Below are positions 1 through 7,210 of a stretch of 16,034 nucleotides of DNA, in pieces. The translations under genes were made by a program, and so were the position numbers. Below the pieces are notes generated by a model that did not search any database, was not told the DNA's origin, and saw only the letters and a list, made by a program, of their open reading frames with translations. The stretch's first letter is position 1; every line of letters begins with the position of its first letter. The DNA comes from an archaeon. Lineage in GTDB: Archaea > Altiarchaeota > Altiarchaeia > JAFGQM01. The stretch is taken from assembly GCA_029932835.1 (NCBI GenBank), contig JAOZPI010000012.1, forward strand, positions 1-16,034, read 5' to 3'.

Positions 1-63
1 GAGTGCCACCAAGGTATAGATCCGTATGTGACAGGAGATCATCTGGTGATCGTGAGCCGGTAA
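1..63 (+). CDS. C-terminal end of an unidentified protein (partial)
   Basis: Frame 1 is open from the window edge to TAA at 61-63 and reads as twenty residues ending in GDHLVIVSR. The composition looks like a real protein tail. It lies on the same strand as the next gene, about 137 bp upstream of it. Too little is present to name a family, and a chance open frame of this length cannot be excluded. Confidence 0.35.
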   Translation, partial: ECHQGIDPYVTGDHLVIVSR

Positions 64-168
64 GGATCAAGCACGCTATAAGGTAGAGGATAGGAGCAGA
101 AGGGATCAGCACCATCCATATGCGCCTTCGCATCACGGTGAGGGGGAAAAGAATGAGCGAATCCATGG

Positions 169-177
169 TTTTTTAAT
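169..177 (+). promoter_or_regulatory. TATA-like element of nre
   Basis: Six T followed by AAT, centred about 28 nt before the ATG at 201. No Shine-Dalgarno sequence lies next to that ATG. The spacing fits an archaeal TATA box driving a leaderless or nearly leaderless mRNA. Confidence 0.45.
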
Positions 178-200
178 CTATGCTGAAATAAAAATGGGAC

Positions 201-1475
201 ATGACAATAAAATGCGAGATCACAAAGGCTATTATTGAGAGCAAGAGAGATGGAACAGACATGTGCCTTGTGTGCAAGGGAAGCCGTCTTTTGTGTGGCA
301 AGCCCTACTGTCCCCTCCTCTACAGAATAAACACGCTACTCGCAAAGAAACAGGACCTTGAGGTTAGTAATGAATTCTTCGGCCCCTCCCCCCCCTCTAT
401 CTTCGTTGGCAGATACGGCTATCCCAAGGTATCCATAGGCCCGATGTCAGCCCTAAGTACAGAGGAGGTTGGATCCATGGATGATCCCTCAAAGTGGTAT
501 GGAAAGGACTTTGACGAGATAATAAGGATCAGATCGAATCTGTTGAGAGCTAGAAGCAGTGAGGATGTGAGAAGCAGATCTAGGATAATATCAGATAGCC
601 AGGAGCTGGCCCTTTCTATAAAACCCACAGATATTGAGATCACATTCAAGCATCCCCCAAGAGCTAACCTCTCTTTTTCATCCACACTCCAACCAATGGG
701 ACCAGAAGGAGAACTGCAAAAGCTCAGAATCGCAGAGAATACAAGGATACCACGGACTGTGGACAGGATCGTCAGTGATGAGGTAATGGCAAACAGGGCG
801 ATCTCCACACTCTTTGAAAGAGGCTATGATGTCTATTACCTGTCACAGGTCTTGTCCTCTGGAGTCTTGGGAGGGGAGGACAGAAAGAGGTTAGTGCCTA
901 CTAGATGGAGCATCACTGCTGTTGATGACATAGTCGCAAAGGAATTGATATCAAAGATACGCGACTACCCCACTGTGAATGAATTTTTGGTCTATTCTAA
1001 CACGTATTTGGACAACCACTTTGAGATATTACTCATGCCGGGGAGTTGGGAGTTTGAGAATTTTGAAGCGTGGGCGCCCAGAACATTATGGACTGCGAAT
1101 AGGAGAGAGGCTGTGATACAGGTAGAAGGGGAGCCCTATACAGGGAGGAGCAAGTACGCAGAAAAGGAAGGAGGAGGATACTACGCGGCCAGGCTTGGGG
1201 TGGTTGAAGCATTGGCGAGGATGGGAAGGCAGGCAAGGGTTGTTTCGTTTCGTGAGATATATGAAGGGTATGTGCTCCCTGTAGGAGTCTGGGAAGTGAG
1301 AGAGAATGTAAGAAAGGCGATGGAAAAGAAACCAGAACACTTTTCTACAAAGAGGGAAGCCCTTGAATACCTATCGAGCAGGCTGAGGGTGGATATCGGA
1401 AGGTATATAGGGATGTCTGGGATCTTGGGGCAGAGCCGACTAGTTGAGTTCGGAGGAGGGGGCGGGGAGTCGTGA
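201..1475 (+). CDS. nreA: Nre-family archaeal DNA repair protein
   Basis: This 424-residue protein matches the archaeal Nre family, which is implicated in DNA-damage repair and binds the sliding clamp PCNA. The N-terminus has four cysteines arranged as a small metal-binding knuckle (C22-x2-C25-x6-C32-x4-C37), typical of Nre proteins. The body contains family-like stretches such as PPSIFVGRYGYPKV and IGPMS near residues 65-85. The extreme C-terminus carries QSRLVEF (411-417), a short PCNA-interacting (PIP-like) motif. It is followed by an unusual run of five glycines before the final Glu-Ser. The ATG at 201 follows a TATA-like element at leaderless spacing. A second ATG at 194 is out of frame. 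The gene stands upstream of ilvE with a separate promoter, so no shared role is implied. The family call is firm. NreA rather than NreB is a guess. Confidence 0.88.
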   Translation: MTIKCEITKAIIESKRDGTDMCLVCKGSRLLCGKPYCPLLYRINTLLAKKQDLEVSNEFFGPSPPSIFVGRYGYPKVSIGPMSALSTEEVGSMDDPSKWYGKDFDEIIRIRSNLLRARSSEDVRSRSRIISDSQELALSIKPTDIEITFKHPPRANLSFSSTLQPMGPEGELQKLRIAENTRIPRTVDRIVSDEVMANRAISTLFERGYDVYYLSQVLSSGVLGGEDRKRLVPTRWSITAVDDIVAKELISKIRDYPTVNEFLVYSNTYLDNHFEILLMPGSWEFENFEAWAPRTLWTANRREAVIQVEGEPYTGRSKYAEKEGGGYYAARLGVVEALARMGRQARVVSFREIYEGYVLPVGVWEVRENVRKAMEKKPEHFSTKREALEYLSSRLRVDIGRYIGMSGILGQSRLVEFGGGGGES

Positions 1476-1499
1476 TTCCTGCATTTGCCAGAGCTGATC

Positions 1500-1508
1500 T
1501 TTTTTTAG
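1500..1508 (+). promoter_or_regulatory. TATA-like element of ilvE
   Basis: Seven T followed by AG, centred about 30 nt before ATG 1534. A transcript starting 25-27 nt downstream would begin after the alternative TTG at 1513, so this element favours the ATG as the true start. Confidence 0.4.
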
Positions 1509-1533
1509 GTGTTTGGTAAAATATAGGGACAAA

Positions 1534-2412
1534 ATGAAATCTGAGGGCTTTGTTTATATCGATGGCACGTACTACAGGAAGGAAGAGGCCAAGATCTCTG
1601 TATTTGATCACGGGCTGTTATATGGAGACGGTGTGTTTGAGGGAATAAGGTGCTATAACGGCAATGTCTTCAGACTCAAACAGCACATAGATCGCCTCTA
1701 TGATAGCGCCAGGAGTATAACATTGAAAATACCTATATCAAAAAAGGAGATGGAAGAGGTGGTGTGTGAAACGATTCGGAAGAATGGACTGAGGGACGCG
1801 TATGTCAGGCTTGTTGTAACAAGGGGCATAGGGGACTTGGGGCTTGATCCAAGAAAATGCCCGCGAGCTACGATTATATGTATTGCCCAGTATTTCGCCC
1901 CACTTTATGGAGACCTCTATGAAAAGGGGATCAGGGTGATAACTGTGGGGGCACGCAGAACCTCGTGGGACGCGCTGGATGTGAAGGCCAAAACACTGAA
2001 CTACTTGAATAACATAATGGGGAAGATACAGGCAAACCTTGCGGGATGCGATGAGGCCTTGATGCTCAACAACCTTGGGTACGTCTCTGAGGGAACAGGA
2101 GACAACTTCTTTATGGTTAAGGACGGGACCATCTACACACCACCAACAGACGCTGGAGTTCTAAAGGGCATAACCCGGGAAGCGATAATAGAGATAGCAA
2201 AAAGGATAGGGACAGGTCTCGTGGAAAAGAACCTCACCCCATTTGACGCATATACCGCAGATGAGGCATTTATGACCGGAACCGCCGCTGAGGTTATACC
2301 TATTGTGGAGATAGACTCCCGCCGTATTGGAAGCGGACGCCCCGGACCTGTGACCAAAAGGCTTATGGAGGAGTTCAAGAAGGTAAGAGAGCAGGATGGT
2401 ACAAAGATCTGA
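1534..2412 (+). CDS. ilvE: Branched-chain amino acid aminotransferase (class IV)
   Basis: This PLP enzyme interconverts leucine, isoleucine and valine with their 2-oxo acids, using glutamate/2-oxoglutarate. The protein is 292 residues from ATG 1534, the usual archaeal/bacterial IlvE length. Class IV landmarks are present: VFDHGLLYGDGVFEGIR near the N-terminus, the Schiff-base lysine in AKTLNYLNN (about K153), and the cofactor-phosphate region with GYVSEGTGDNFFMV and MTGTAAEVIPI. The open frame extends to a TTG at 1513. However, the Y-I-D-G N-terminal strand, the TATA spacing and an AGGG just upstream all favour 1534. The 3' end overlaps the small membrane protein gene by 17 nt, so the two are probably cotranscribed. 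D-amino-acid aminotransferase or aminodeoxychorismate lyase belong to the same fold, but the length and motifs fit IlvE best. Confidence 0.92.
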   Translation: MKSEGFVYIDGTYYRKEEAKISVFDHGLLYGDGVFEGIRCYNGNVFRLKQHIDRLYDSARSITLKIPISKKEMEEVVCETIRKNGLRDAYVRLVVTRGIGDLGLDPRKCPRATIICIAQYFAPLYGDLYEKGIRVITVGARRTSWDALDVKAKTLNYLNNIMGKIQANLAGCDEALMLNNLGYVSEGTGDNFFMVKDGTIYTPPTDAGVLKGITREAIIEIAKRIGTGLVEKNLTPFDAYTADEAFMTGTAAEVIPIVEIDSRRIGSGRPGPVTKRLMEEFKKVREQDGTKI

Positions 2413-2668
2413 AAAGGTGAGAACAGACAAATACGGCCTCCCAGATCCGCTGCACATAGAGCTGGAGAGGGCACATGTGAAGATATTGGAGGCTGTTTAT
2501 ATTCTGTCCATAGTTGGCGCTATAGTTTCTATTCTAATATATGGGACGCTCCTCGGATGGCCAAGAGAGGTGTTAAATGCTAGCACTGTTATGGTAATGG
2601 CACTCGCGGTTCTTCTAGGGGTTTCGATAGTGGAGAAATCGTCTGTGGTTGGGGGGCGCTCCTCATGA
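2396..2668 (+). CDS. Small two-helix membrane protein, unknown
   Basis: This 90-residue protein overlaps the end of ilvE by 17 nt in another frame, indicating translational coupling. The first 30 residues are charged and polar. They are followed by two hydrophobic segments, roughly residues 33-53 (YILSIVGAIVSILIYGTLLG) and 60-80 (NASTVMVMALAVLLGVSIVE), with a short polar tail. I do not recognise the family. It could be an archaeal lineage-specific inner-membrane protein with the N-terminus in the cytoplasm. It ends 3 bp before the convergent stop of the dihydropteroate-synthase-like gene. The reading frame is credible because of its length, its purine-rich codon use like its neighbours, and the clear membrane pattern. 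No function can be given. Confidence 0.7.
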   Translation: MVQRSEKVRTDKYGLPDPLHIELERAHVKILEAVYILSIVGAIVSILIYGTLLGWPREVLNASTVMVMALAVLLGVSIVEKSSVVGGRSS

Positions 2669-2671
2669 AGG

Positions 2672-4126
2672 CTACAGTTCTGGAAAATCCTCGTCTTGGA
2701 TATACGATCTCTTCAAATGCAGGCTGACCTCCGCCTTCTGCAATTCTCTCCCAAGATAGGCAGCATGCTGCAGATTGGAGACCAGCCGCCTCTTGATAAT
2801 TTCCTTACATATAGACTCCGCGCTTGCTCCTTCAAATACATAGTCGCAGCCCTGCTTAAAGTGAGCTGCTATTATCTGGGATTTGTCAAAATCCACAAAT
2901 ATCCTGAAATACCCCGCCCTGTCCATGTCTATTCCCTCTGCCTCACCCACAGGGATAATTCGTCTCGCCCTCCCCCTGAAAACCTCACCCGGCCTCTTTG
3001 ACTTTGCAAGAAGCAGATTGATTCCGAGATCCTTTGGAGGTCCTCCTATGCTCTTTGCCAAAAAGCACATTTCAACACCCCTCCGCAACTCTCTTATCGC
3101 ATTTCTCGTCTTTTCGCTATTCTCAGTACTGAGTAAAAGAGAGACTCCGAGCTCTATTGCAAGAGCAGAGATTACCCCATTAATTCCTATCGAGTCTGCA
3201 TCTATAAGCTCGGTGAGGTTTCCCCCTCCCATCAGAAGAGGCATAGAGTGATAGACCTTCCTAAAATCATGGTATCTGGAAACTGCAGCAGCAAGAGAGA
3301 AGGGGGGAGAAAGAACCGGATCTGCAATAATCTTCTTGAACCCCCTCCTCTCGGCCTCTCGCACGACCCCAAAGATATTTTCTTCTGCATCCGGCACCAC
3401 TACATAGGCTACAGTAGGCCAACGCTCTACCTCCTTTATGTTCTCTGAGGTTAGGCTTAGAACCAAATCTGCTCCTGCACGGATGCCCTCATTTATCTCT
3501 GCAGGACTCAGAGAATCCACGCTTATGGGCGCTCTGATAGTTTTCTTCAGGAGCTTTACCAGTTCGAAGACCCTGGCAGGATCCTCGTCCGAAGCCACAC
3601 AACCTATATCAATTATATCAGCACCAGAGTTTATGTAATAGCGTGCCTTCTCCACTACCTCATCATCCTCCATGCGAACAGCATCCACAATCTCTGCTAC
3701 TATGCGGGGCTGGAACCCTCCAATTTTGAGCCCTCCTATCATGAATTTGGCTGGTTTTCTTTCAGACTCCAGGAATACACGCTTATAGCCCTCCATCCCC
3801 TGCTCTGGTTTCTCGGAGGGTGTAGTTCTCGAGAGCCCCTTGCTTAGGCTAGTTCTCAAGTCCCGTACGTATGCTGGACCCCTAAAACACGGAACACCAA
3901 ACTCCGCCTCTACTCTGCTTACATCAAAATCCACCTCACCAGGAAAGATTACACGATCGTACTCCTGTATCTTTTTGCCCATTTTTCGCAGGCTGTCCAG
4001 CACCATCTGAACGCGCATAAATCGAGCGACATCAACAGGCAGGACTAGAACATCTGCCCCGATAGTGCGAGCCACCTCCCTGACTTCCTCCTCAGCCAGT
4101 CGCCCTGTGATAAGCAAATCTGCCAT
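2672..4126 (-). CDS. Dihydropteroate synthase-like protein (tetrahydromethanopterin-associated)
   Basis: The frame is open further upstream to 4420, but that extension has low-complexity, non-protein-like composition and overlaps ribD. The start is therefore the ATG at 4126 (MADLLITG), giving 484 residues. The architecture matches the dihydropteroate-synthase-related proteins of methanogens and H4MPT-using methylotrophs: an N-terminal alpha/beta domain (about 1-140), a pterin-binding TIM-barrel region (about 150-390, with INSGADIIDIG, APISVDS, IIADPVLSPP and LLMGGGNLTEL), and a C-terminal domain with YFRIFVDFDKSQIIAAHF. The family is thought to act in tetrahydromethanopterin synthesis or handling, and true folate-type DHPS activity is doubtful. 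It is divergent from ribD with 83 bp between start codons. Its position beside Fae, MtdB and MetF genes fits a pterin role. The exact reaction is inference. Confidence 0.85.
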   Translation of the reverse strand: MADLLITGRLAEEEVREVARTIGADVLVLPVDVARFMRVQMVLDSLRKMGKKIQEYDRVIFPGEVDFDVSRVEAEFGVPCFRGPAYVRDLRTSLSKGLSRTTPSEKPEQGMEGYKRVFLESERKPAKFMIGGLKIGGFQPRIVAEIVDAVRMEDDEVVEKARYYINSGADIIDIGCVASDEDPARVFELVKLLKKTIRAPISVDSLSPAEINEGIRAGADLVLSLTSENIKEVERWPTVAYVVVPDAEENIFGVVREAERRGFKKIIADPVLSPPFSLAAAVSRYHDFRKVYHSMPLLMGGGNLTELIDADSIGINGVISALAIELGVSLLLSTENSEKTRNAIRELRRGVEMCFLAKSIGGPPKDLGINLLLAKSKRPGEVFRGRARRIIPVGEAEGIDMDRAGYFRIFVDFDKSQIIAAHFKQGCDYVFEGASAESICKEIIKRRLVSNLQHAAYLGRELQKAEVSLHLKRSYIQDEDFPEL

Positions 4127-4140
4127 TTTTGTTGTGTTTT

Positions 4141-4153
4141 CATATATTATTGG
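4141..4153. promoter_or_regulatory. TATA-rich centre of the divergent DHPS-like/ribD promoter region
   Basis: The 83 bp between the divergent starts holds one AT-rich core, CATATATTATTGG. Read on the minus strand it is a TATA box about 20-25 nt before the ATG at 4126. Read on the plus strand it could serve ribD with a leader of about 35 nt. ACTAAT follows at 4154-4159. Confidence 0.35.
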
Positions 4154-4209
4154 ACTAATGAACAAAAGAGATATCAAGGATTGGAGCACACAATAAAGGG
4201 GGCGAAATC

Positions 4210-5328
4210 TTGAAGAGCAGGAGCTCTGATGTGGAGTACATGAAACGCGCGCTTGAGCTGGCGGAGAGGGGAGCAGGATACACCTCTCCCAATCCGCTAG
4301 TGGGGTGTTTAATAGTAAAGGATGGTAAAATAGTGGGGGAGGGTTACCACAAGAGAGCAGGAGGGCCACACGCAGAAATAAATGCCCTGAGATCAGCTGG
4401 TGGGCTGGCAAGGGGAGCAACTATGTATGTAACCCTGGAGCCTTGCTCTCATTATGGAAAAACGCCTCCCTGCACAGATGCCATTATCAAGGAGGGAATA
4501 GCACGCGTAGTGATTGCCACAAAAGATCCGAACCCTATTGTTAACGGACGAGGGATAAAGAAGATTAAAGAAGCTGGAATTGAGGTTGAGGTGGGAATAA
4601 TGGAGATGGAAGCGAGAAGGATGAACGAAGCCTATGAAAAATTCATAAGAACAAAAACGCCATTTGTCCTCGTAAAGGCGGCAGTATCTGTTGACGGGAG
4701 GATGGCCGCTCCTGATGGAAGCTCTAAATGGATCAGCTCTGAGAAAGCTAGAGAGGTTGTACACGAGCTTAGAGGGAGGGTGGATGCCGTAATGGTTGGT
4801 GTTGAGACTATCATAAAAGACGACCCAGAGCTCACATGCAGAACAGGCGGTAGGAATCCAAAAAGAATCGTAGTGGACTCTATGTTAAGGATTCCAAGCA
4901 GAGCCAAGGTGCTGGACAATCAAGCAGAAACGATAATTGCAACAACCTCAAATGCACCTGTTCGGAGGATCGAGGAATTGGAGAAAAGGGCCAAAGTGTT
5001 GGTCATAGAGGAAAGGGGAGGGCTGGTAAGCCTCAGGGCTCTTTTAAAGGTGCTGGGAGCAGAGGGAATAAGCTCTGTGATGGTGGAGGGCGGGGGCAGG
5101 CTTATCGGGAGCGCTATTGATGAGGGGGTGGTTGACAAATTTATGTTCTTCATATCGCCAAAAATTATAGGTGGAGGGAGAGGAATTGAACGCAAGGCTG
5201 TAGAGAGCCTTGAAGATGCTGTAAGGCTTGAGAGGGTAGAGATGCGAGAGGTGGGGGAGGACTTCCTATTAATTGGTTATCCGAGGTTGAACCCTGTGTT
5301 GGGGAGAGAGAAGGAGGATAAAAAATGA
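4210..5328 (+). CDS. ribD: Bifunctional riboflavin biosynthesis protein RibD (deaminase/reductase), bacterial type
   Basis: RibD deaminates the GTP-derived diaminopyrimidine and then reduces its ribosyl side chain with NAD(P)H. The 372-residue protein has both halves. The cytidine-deaminase-like zinc domain (about 1-145) shows SPNPLVGCLIVKDG, H54-A-E56 and P78-C79-x8-C88. The reductase domain (about 150-360) shows KAAVSVDGRMA, SSKWISS, DAVMVGVETIIKDDPELTCR and MVEGGG. The start is a TTG at 4210 preceded by AGGGGGCG. The next ATG, at 4240, would remove family-conserved N-terminal residues. Its stop overlaps the ribBA start (ATGA). Most archaea instead use a stand-alone reductase acting before deamination, so a fused RibD here suggests the bacterial order of steps and possible acquisition from bacteria. 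The identification is secure. The origin is inference. Confidence 0.95.
   Translation: MKSRSSDVEYMKRALELAERGAGYTSPNPLVGCLIVKDGKIVGEGYHKRAGGPHAEINALRSAGGLARGATMYVTLEPCSHYGKTPPCTDAIIKEGIARVVIATKDPNPIVNGRGIKKIKEAGIEVEVGIMEMEARRMNEAYEKFIRTKTPFVLVKAAVSVDGRMAAPDGSSKWISSEKAREVVHELRGRVDAVMVGVETIIKDDPELTCRTGGRNPKRIVVDSMLRIPSRAKVLDNQAETIIATTSNAPVRRIEELEKRAKVLVIEERGGLVSLRALLKVLGAEGISSVMVEGGGRLIGSAIDEGVVDKFMFFISPKIIGGGRGIERKAVESLEDAVRLERVEMREVGEDFLLIGYPRLNPVLGREKEDKK
5312..5316 (+). promoter_or_regulatory. Strong Shine-Dalgarno for ribBA inside the end of ribD
   Basis: GGAGG lies eight nt before ATG 5325, within the last codons of ribD. It supports translation of the Arg-rich N-terminal extension of RibBA. 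A second purine run (GAAGGGGGAA) precedes the alternative ATG at 5394. Confidence 0.5.
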
Positions 5329-6605
5329 GGAGAAGGAGAAGCCCTAGGGAAGAAAAAGGTGCAAAGGAGAGGGGGAGGGAGACGAAGGGGGAAATGGAGA
5401 ATGTGAGGGGGGCTATAAGAGATATACAGACGGGTAAATTTGTTATAGTAGTTGATGACAGGGAGAGGGAGAATGAGGGGGATTTAGTAATAGCGGCTGA
5501 GAAGATAAGCCCAGAAGCTGTGAACTTTATGGCAAGATACGGCAGGGGGCTCATCTGCCTTGCCTCAACCCCGGAAAGACTCGACGAGCTAGATATAGAA
5601 CCCATGGTGCTGGTGAATACGGATAGAAAAGAAACCGCATTTGCTGTGTCCATTGACGCACGAGATGGGGTAACCACCGGGATCTCGGCGTACGACCGGG
5701 CGACAACGATACAGAAATTTGTAGACCCTTTAGCAAGGCCGGAGGACTTTACAAAGCCGGGTCATGTCTTTCCCCTAAGAGCGAAGGCAGGAGGTGTGCT
5801 TGAGAGGGCAGGACACACAGAGGCTGCTGTGGATCTGGCAAGGCTCGCCGGGCTGTATCCAGCGGGTGTTATTTGTGAGATTATGAAAGAAGATGGAAGC
5901 ATGGCGAGAATGCAAGACCTTGAGAAATTTGCAAAGAGACACAACATACGCCTAATAAGCATAGAGGAAATAATCAGATATCGAATGAAAATCGGGGACG
6001 AAAAACGGGGCGAAGGGAAGCTGATAAGGAGGATTACAGAAACAGATCTGCCTACCAGATATGGGAGATTCAAGATGGTGCTTTACAAATCTGTTATTGA
6101 CGACAGGGATCACATTGCACTGGTTAAGGGGGCTGTGAGTGGGAAGAAAAATGTCCTGGTTCGCGTCCATTCTGAGTGTCTCACAGGGGACACGTTTAAA
6201 TCTCTCCGATGTGATTGTGGGGACCAACTGGAGGCAGCTATGAGGATGATAGAGAGAGAGGGGGAGGGGGTGTTGCTGTATATGAGGCAGGAGGGAAGGG
6301 GAATCGGGTTGAGAAACAAGATCAGGGCGTATAAACTTCAAGATGCTGGACTTGACACCGTAGAGGCCAACAAAGCACTTGGTTTTGGAGCGGATTTGAG
6401 GGATTACGGGATTGGGGCCCAGATACTGGCAGACCTAGGACTCTCAACTATTCGGTTGATGACAAACAACCCTAGAAAGATAGTGGGGCTTGAGGGATAT
6501 GGTCTTAAGGTGGTGGAAAGGGTGCCGATAATAATAAAACCGAGAAAAGAGAATGAGAGGTATCTGAAGACAAAGGAAGAAAAACTGGGTCACTTGCTGA
6601 GATGA
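5325..6605 (+). CDS. ribBA: Bifunctional RibBA: DHBP synthase / GTP cyclohydrolase II
   Basis: The N-terminal RibB domain (about 24-225) turns ribulose 5-phosphate into dihydroxybutanone phosphate plus formate. The C-terminal RibA domain (about 235-400) opens GTP to start flavin synthesis. RibB motifs seen are DDRERENEGDL (45-55), DARDGVTTGIS and RAGHTEAAVDLARLAGL (H163). RibA motifs are HSECLTGDTFKSLRCDCG with zinc ligands C285, C296 and C298, then RQEGRGIGL and TNNPRK. All expected catalytic residues are present. The start at 5325 overlaps the ribD stop and has a good GGAGG. It adds 23 Arg/Lys/Glu-rich residues not typical of the family. ATG 5394 would give a canonical N-terminus, so the start is uncertain. 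RibA is bacterial in type, and archaea normally use GTP cyclohydrolase III. The fusion is also bacterial in style. Confidence 0.95.
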   Translation: MRRRRSPREEKGAKERGRETKGEMENVRGAIRDIQTGKFVIVVDDRERENEGDLVIAAEKISPEAVNFMARYGRGLICLASTPERLDELDIEPMVLVNTDRKETAFAVSIDARDGVTTGISAYDRATTIQKFVDPLARPEDFTKPGHVFPLRAKAGGVLERAGHTEAAVDLARLAGLYPAGVICEIMKEDGSMARMQDLEKFAKRHNIRLISIEEIIRYRMKIGDEKRGEGKLIRRITETDLPTRYGRFKMVLYKSVIDDRDHIALVKGAVSGKKNVLVRVHSECLTGDTFKSLRCDCGDQLEAAMRMIEREGEGVLLYMRQEGRGIGLRNKIRAYKLQDAGLDTVEANKALGFGADLRDYGIGAQILADLGLSTIRLMTNNPRKIVGLEGYGLKVVERVPIIIKPRKENERYLKTKEEKLGHLLR

Positions 6606-6637
6606 ACACCAAGGTCAGATTCTTTTGAGATAGCCTC

Positions 6638-6646
6638 TTTTTTAAT
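6638..6646 (+). promoter_or_regulatory. TATA-like element upstream of ribC
   Basis: Six T followed by AAT, inside the 101-bp gap between ribBA and ribC. A start about 26 nt downstream (near 6669) would leave a leader of roughly 38 nt before ATG 6707. ribC is thus probably transcribed, at least in part, on its own. Confidence 0.45.
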
Positions 6647-6654
6647 CGTGTGTT

Positions 6655-6665
6655 ACTAATATAGT
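6655..6665 (+). promoter_or_regulatory. Short palindrome in the ribC promoter, possible operator
   Basis: ACTA-ATA-TAGT is a perfect 4+4 inverted repeat. It lies between the TATA-like element and the expected transcription start, a classic position for a repressor. It is short enough to be chance. Confidence 0.25.
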
Positions 6666-6706
6666 GCGTTCTGTATTCTCTCTTCTGAGAAACTGGGGGT
6701 CGCATA

Positions 6707-7171
6707 ATGAAGAGGATAGGATTGGTAGATACTACATTTGCTCGCGTGGATATGGCCTCCCTCGCAGAGAAGGAGATAAGGGAGGGATACGGGGATGTGA
6801 GGATCATAAGGAGGACTGTTCCAGGAGTGAAAGACCTCCCTGTAGAGTGCAAGATACTGCTTGATGAGGGGTGCGACATTGTTATGGCGTTTGGAATGCC
6901 AGGGAAGAAGGAGATAGACAAGGTATGTGCCCATGAGGCGAGTTTGGGGATAATAGAAGCGCAGTTGATGACAAACAAACACATAATCGAGGTGTTCGTG
7001 CACGAAGATGAAGCAGAGAATGAGAAGGAATTGTACCAGATCTGCAGGGACAGGGCAGTAAAACATGCGAGGAACGCAATGAGTCTTTTATTCAACCCCG
7101 AAGCGCTCCGAAGAAGGGCTGGGAGTGGGAGAAGACAGGGTGGTGAGGATGTTGGAGGGGTGCATGAGTAG
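6707..7171 (+). CDS. ribC: Riboflavin synthase, archaeal type
   Basis: This enzyme dismutates two 6,7-dimethyl-8-ribityllumazines into riboflavin and a pyrimidine. The 154-residue protein belongs to the archaeal riboflavin synthase family, related to lumazine synthase rather than to bacterial RibE. It shows family features: MKRIGLVDTTFARVDM at the start, RRTVPGVKDLPVECKILLDEG, AFGMPGKKEIDKVCAHEAS, and QLMTNKHIIEVFVHEDEA. The C-terminal 20 residues are Gly/Arg-rich and probably disordered. ATG 6707 is preceded by CTGGGGGTCGC, a possible ribosome-binding region. It follows bacterial-type ribBA by 101 bp and precedes ribH by 39 bp, so the locus combines bacterial early steps with an archaeal last step. 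The identification is firm. Confidence 0.94.
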   Translation: MKRIGLVDTTFARVDMASLAEKEIREGYGDVRIIRRTVPGVKDLPVECKILLDEGCDIVMAFGMPGKKEIDKVCAHEASLGIIEAQLMTNKHIIEVFVHEDEAENEKELYQICRDRAVKHARNAMSLLFNPEALRRRAGSGRRQGGEDVGGVHE

Positions 7172-7178
7172 GGGGTGA

Positions 7179-7190
7179 TTTTAATTAAAC
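7179..7190 (+). promoter_or_regulatory. TATA-like element of ribH
   Basis: TTTTAATTAAAC is centred about 27 nt before ATG 7211. The sequence between is AT-rich with no ribosome-binding site, so a leaderless mRNA for ribH and the fae-hps and mtdB genes behind it is likely. Confidence 0.45.
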
Positions 7191-7210
7191 CATAAATAAA
7201 ATATACAAAA

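Noticed and set aside
120..176. 18-codon open frame upstream of nre
   Set aside because: Too short, no ribosome-binding site, and its end overlaps the TATA-like element of nre.
4127..4209. FMN riboswitch upstream of ribD
   Set aside because: The gap is only 83 bp, AT-rich, and lacks the conserved RFN helices and AGGGGCA-like segments.
4127..4420. 98-residue N-terminal extension of the DHPS-like protein
   Set aside because: It overlaps the start of ribD and the divergent promoter region, is rich in Pro/Leu/Ser/Cys as antisense of purine-rich coding DNA is, and a good family start (MADLLITG) lies at 4126.
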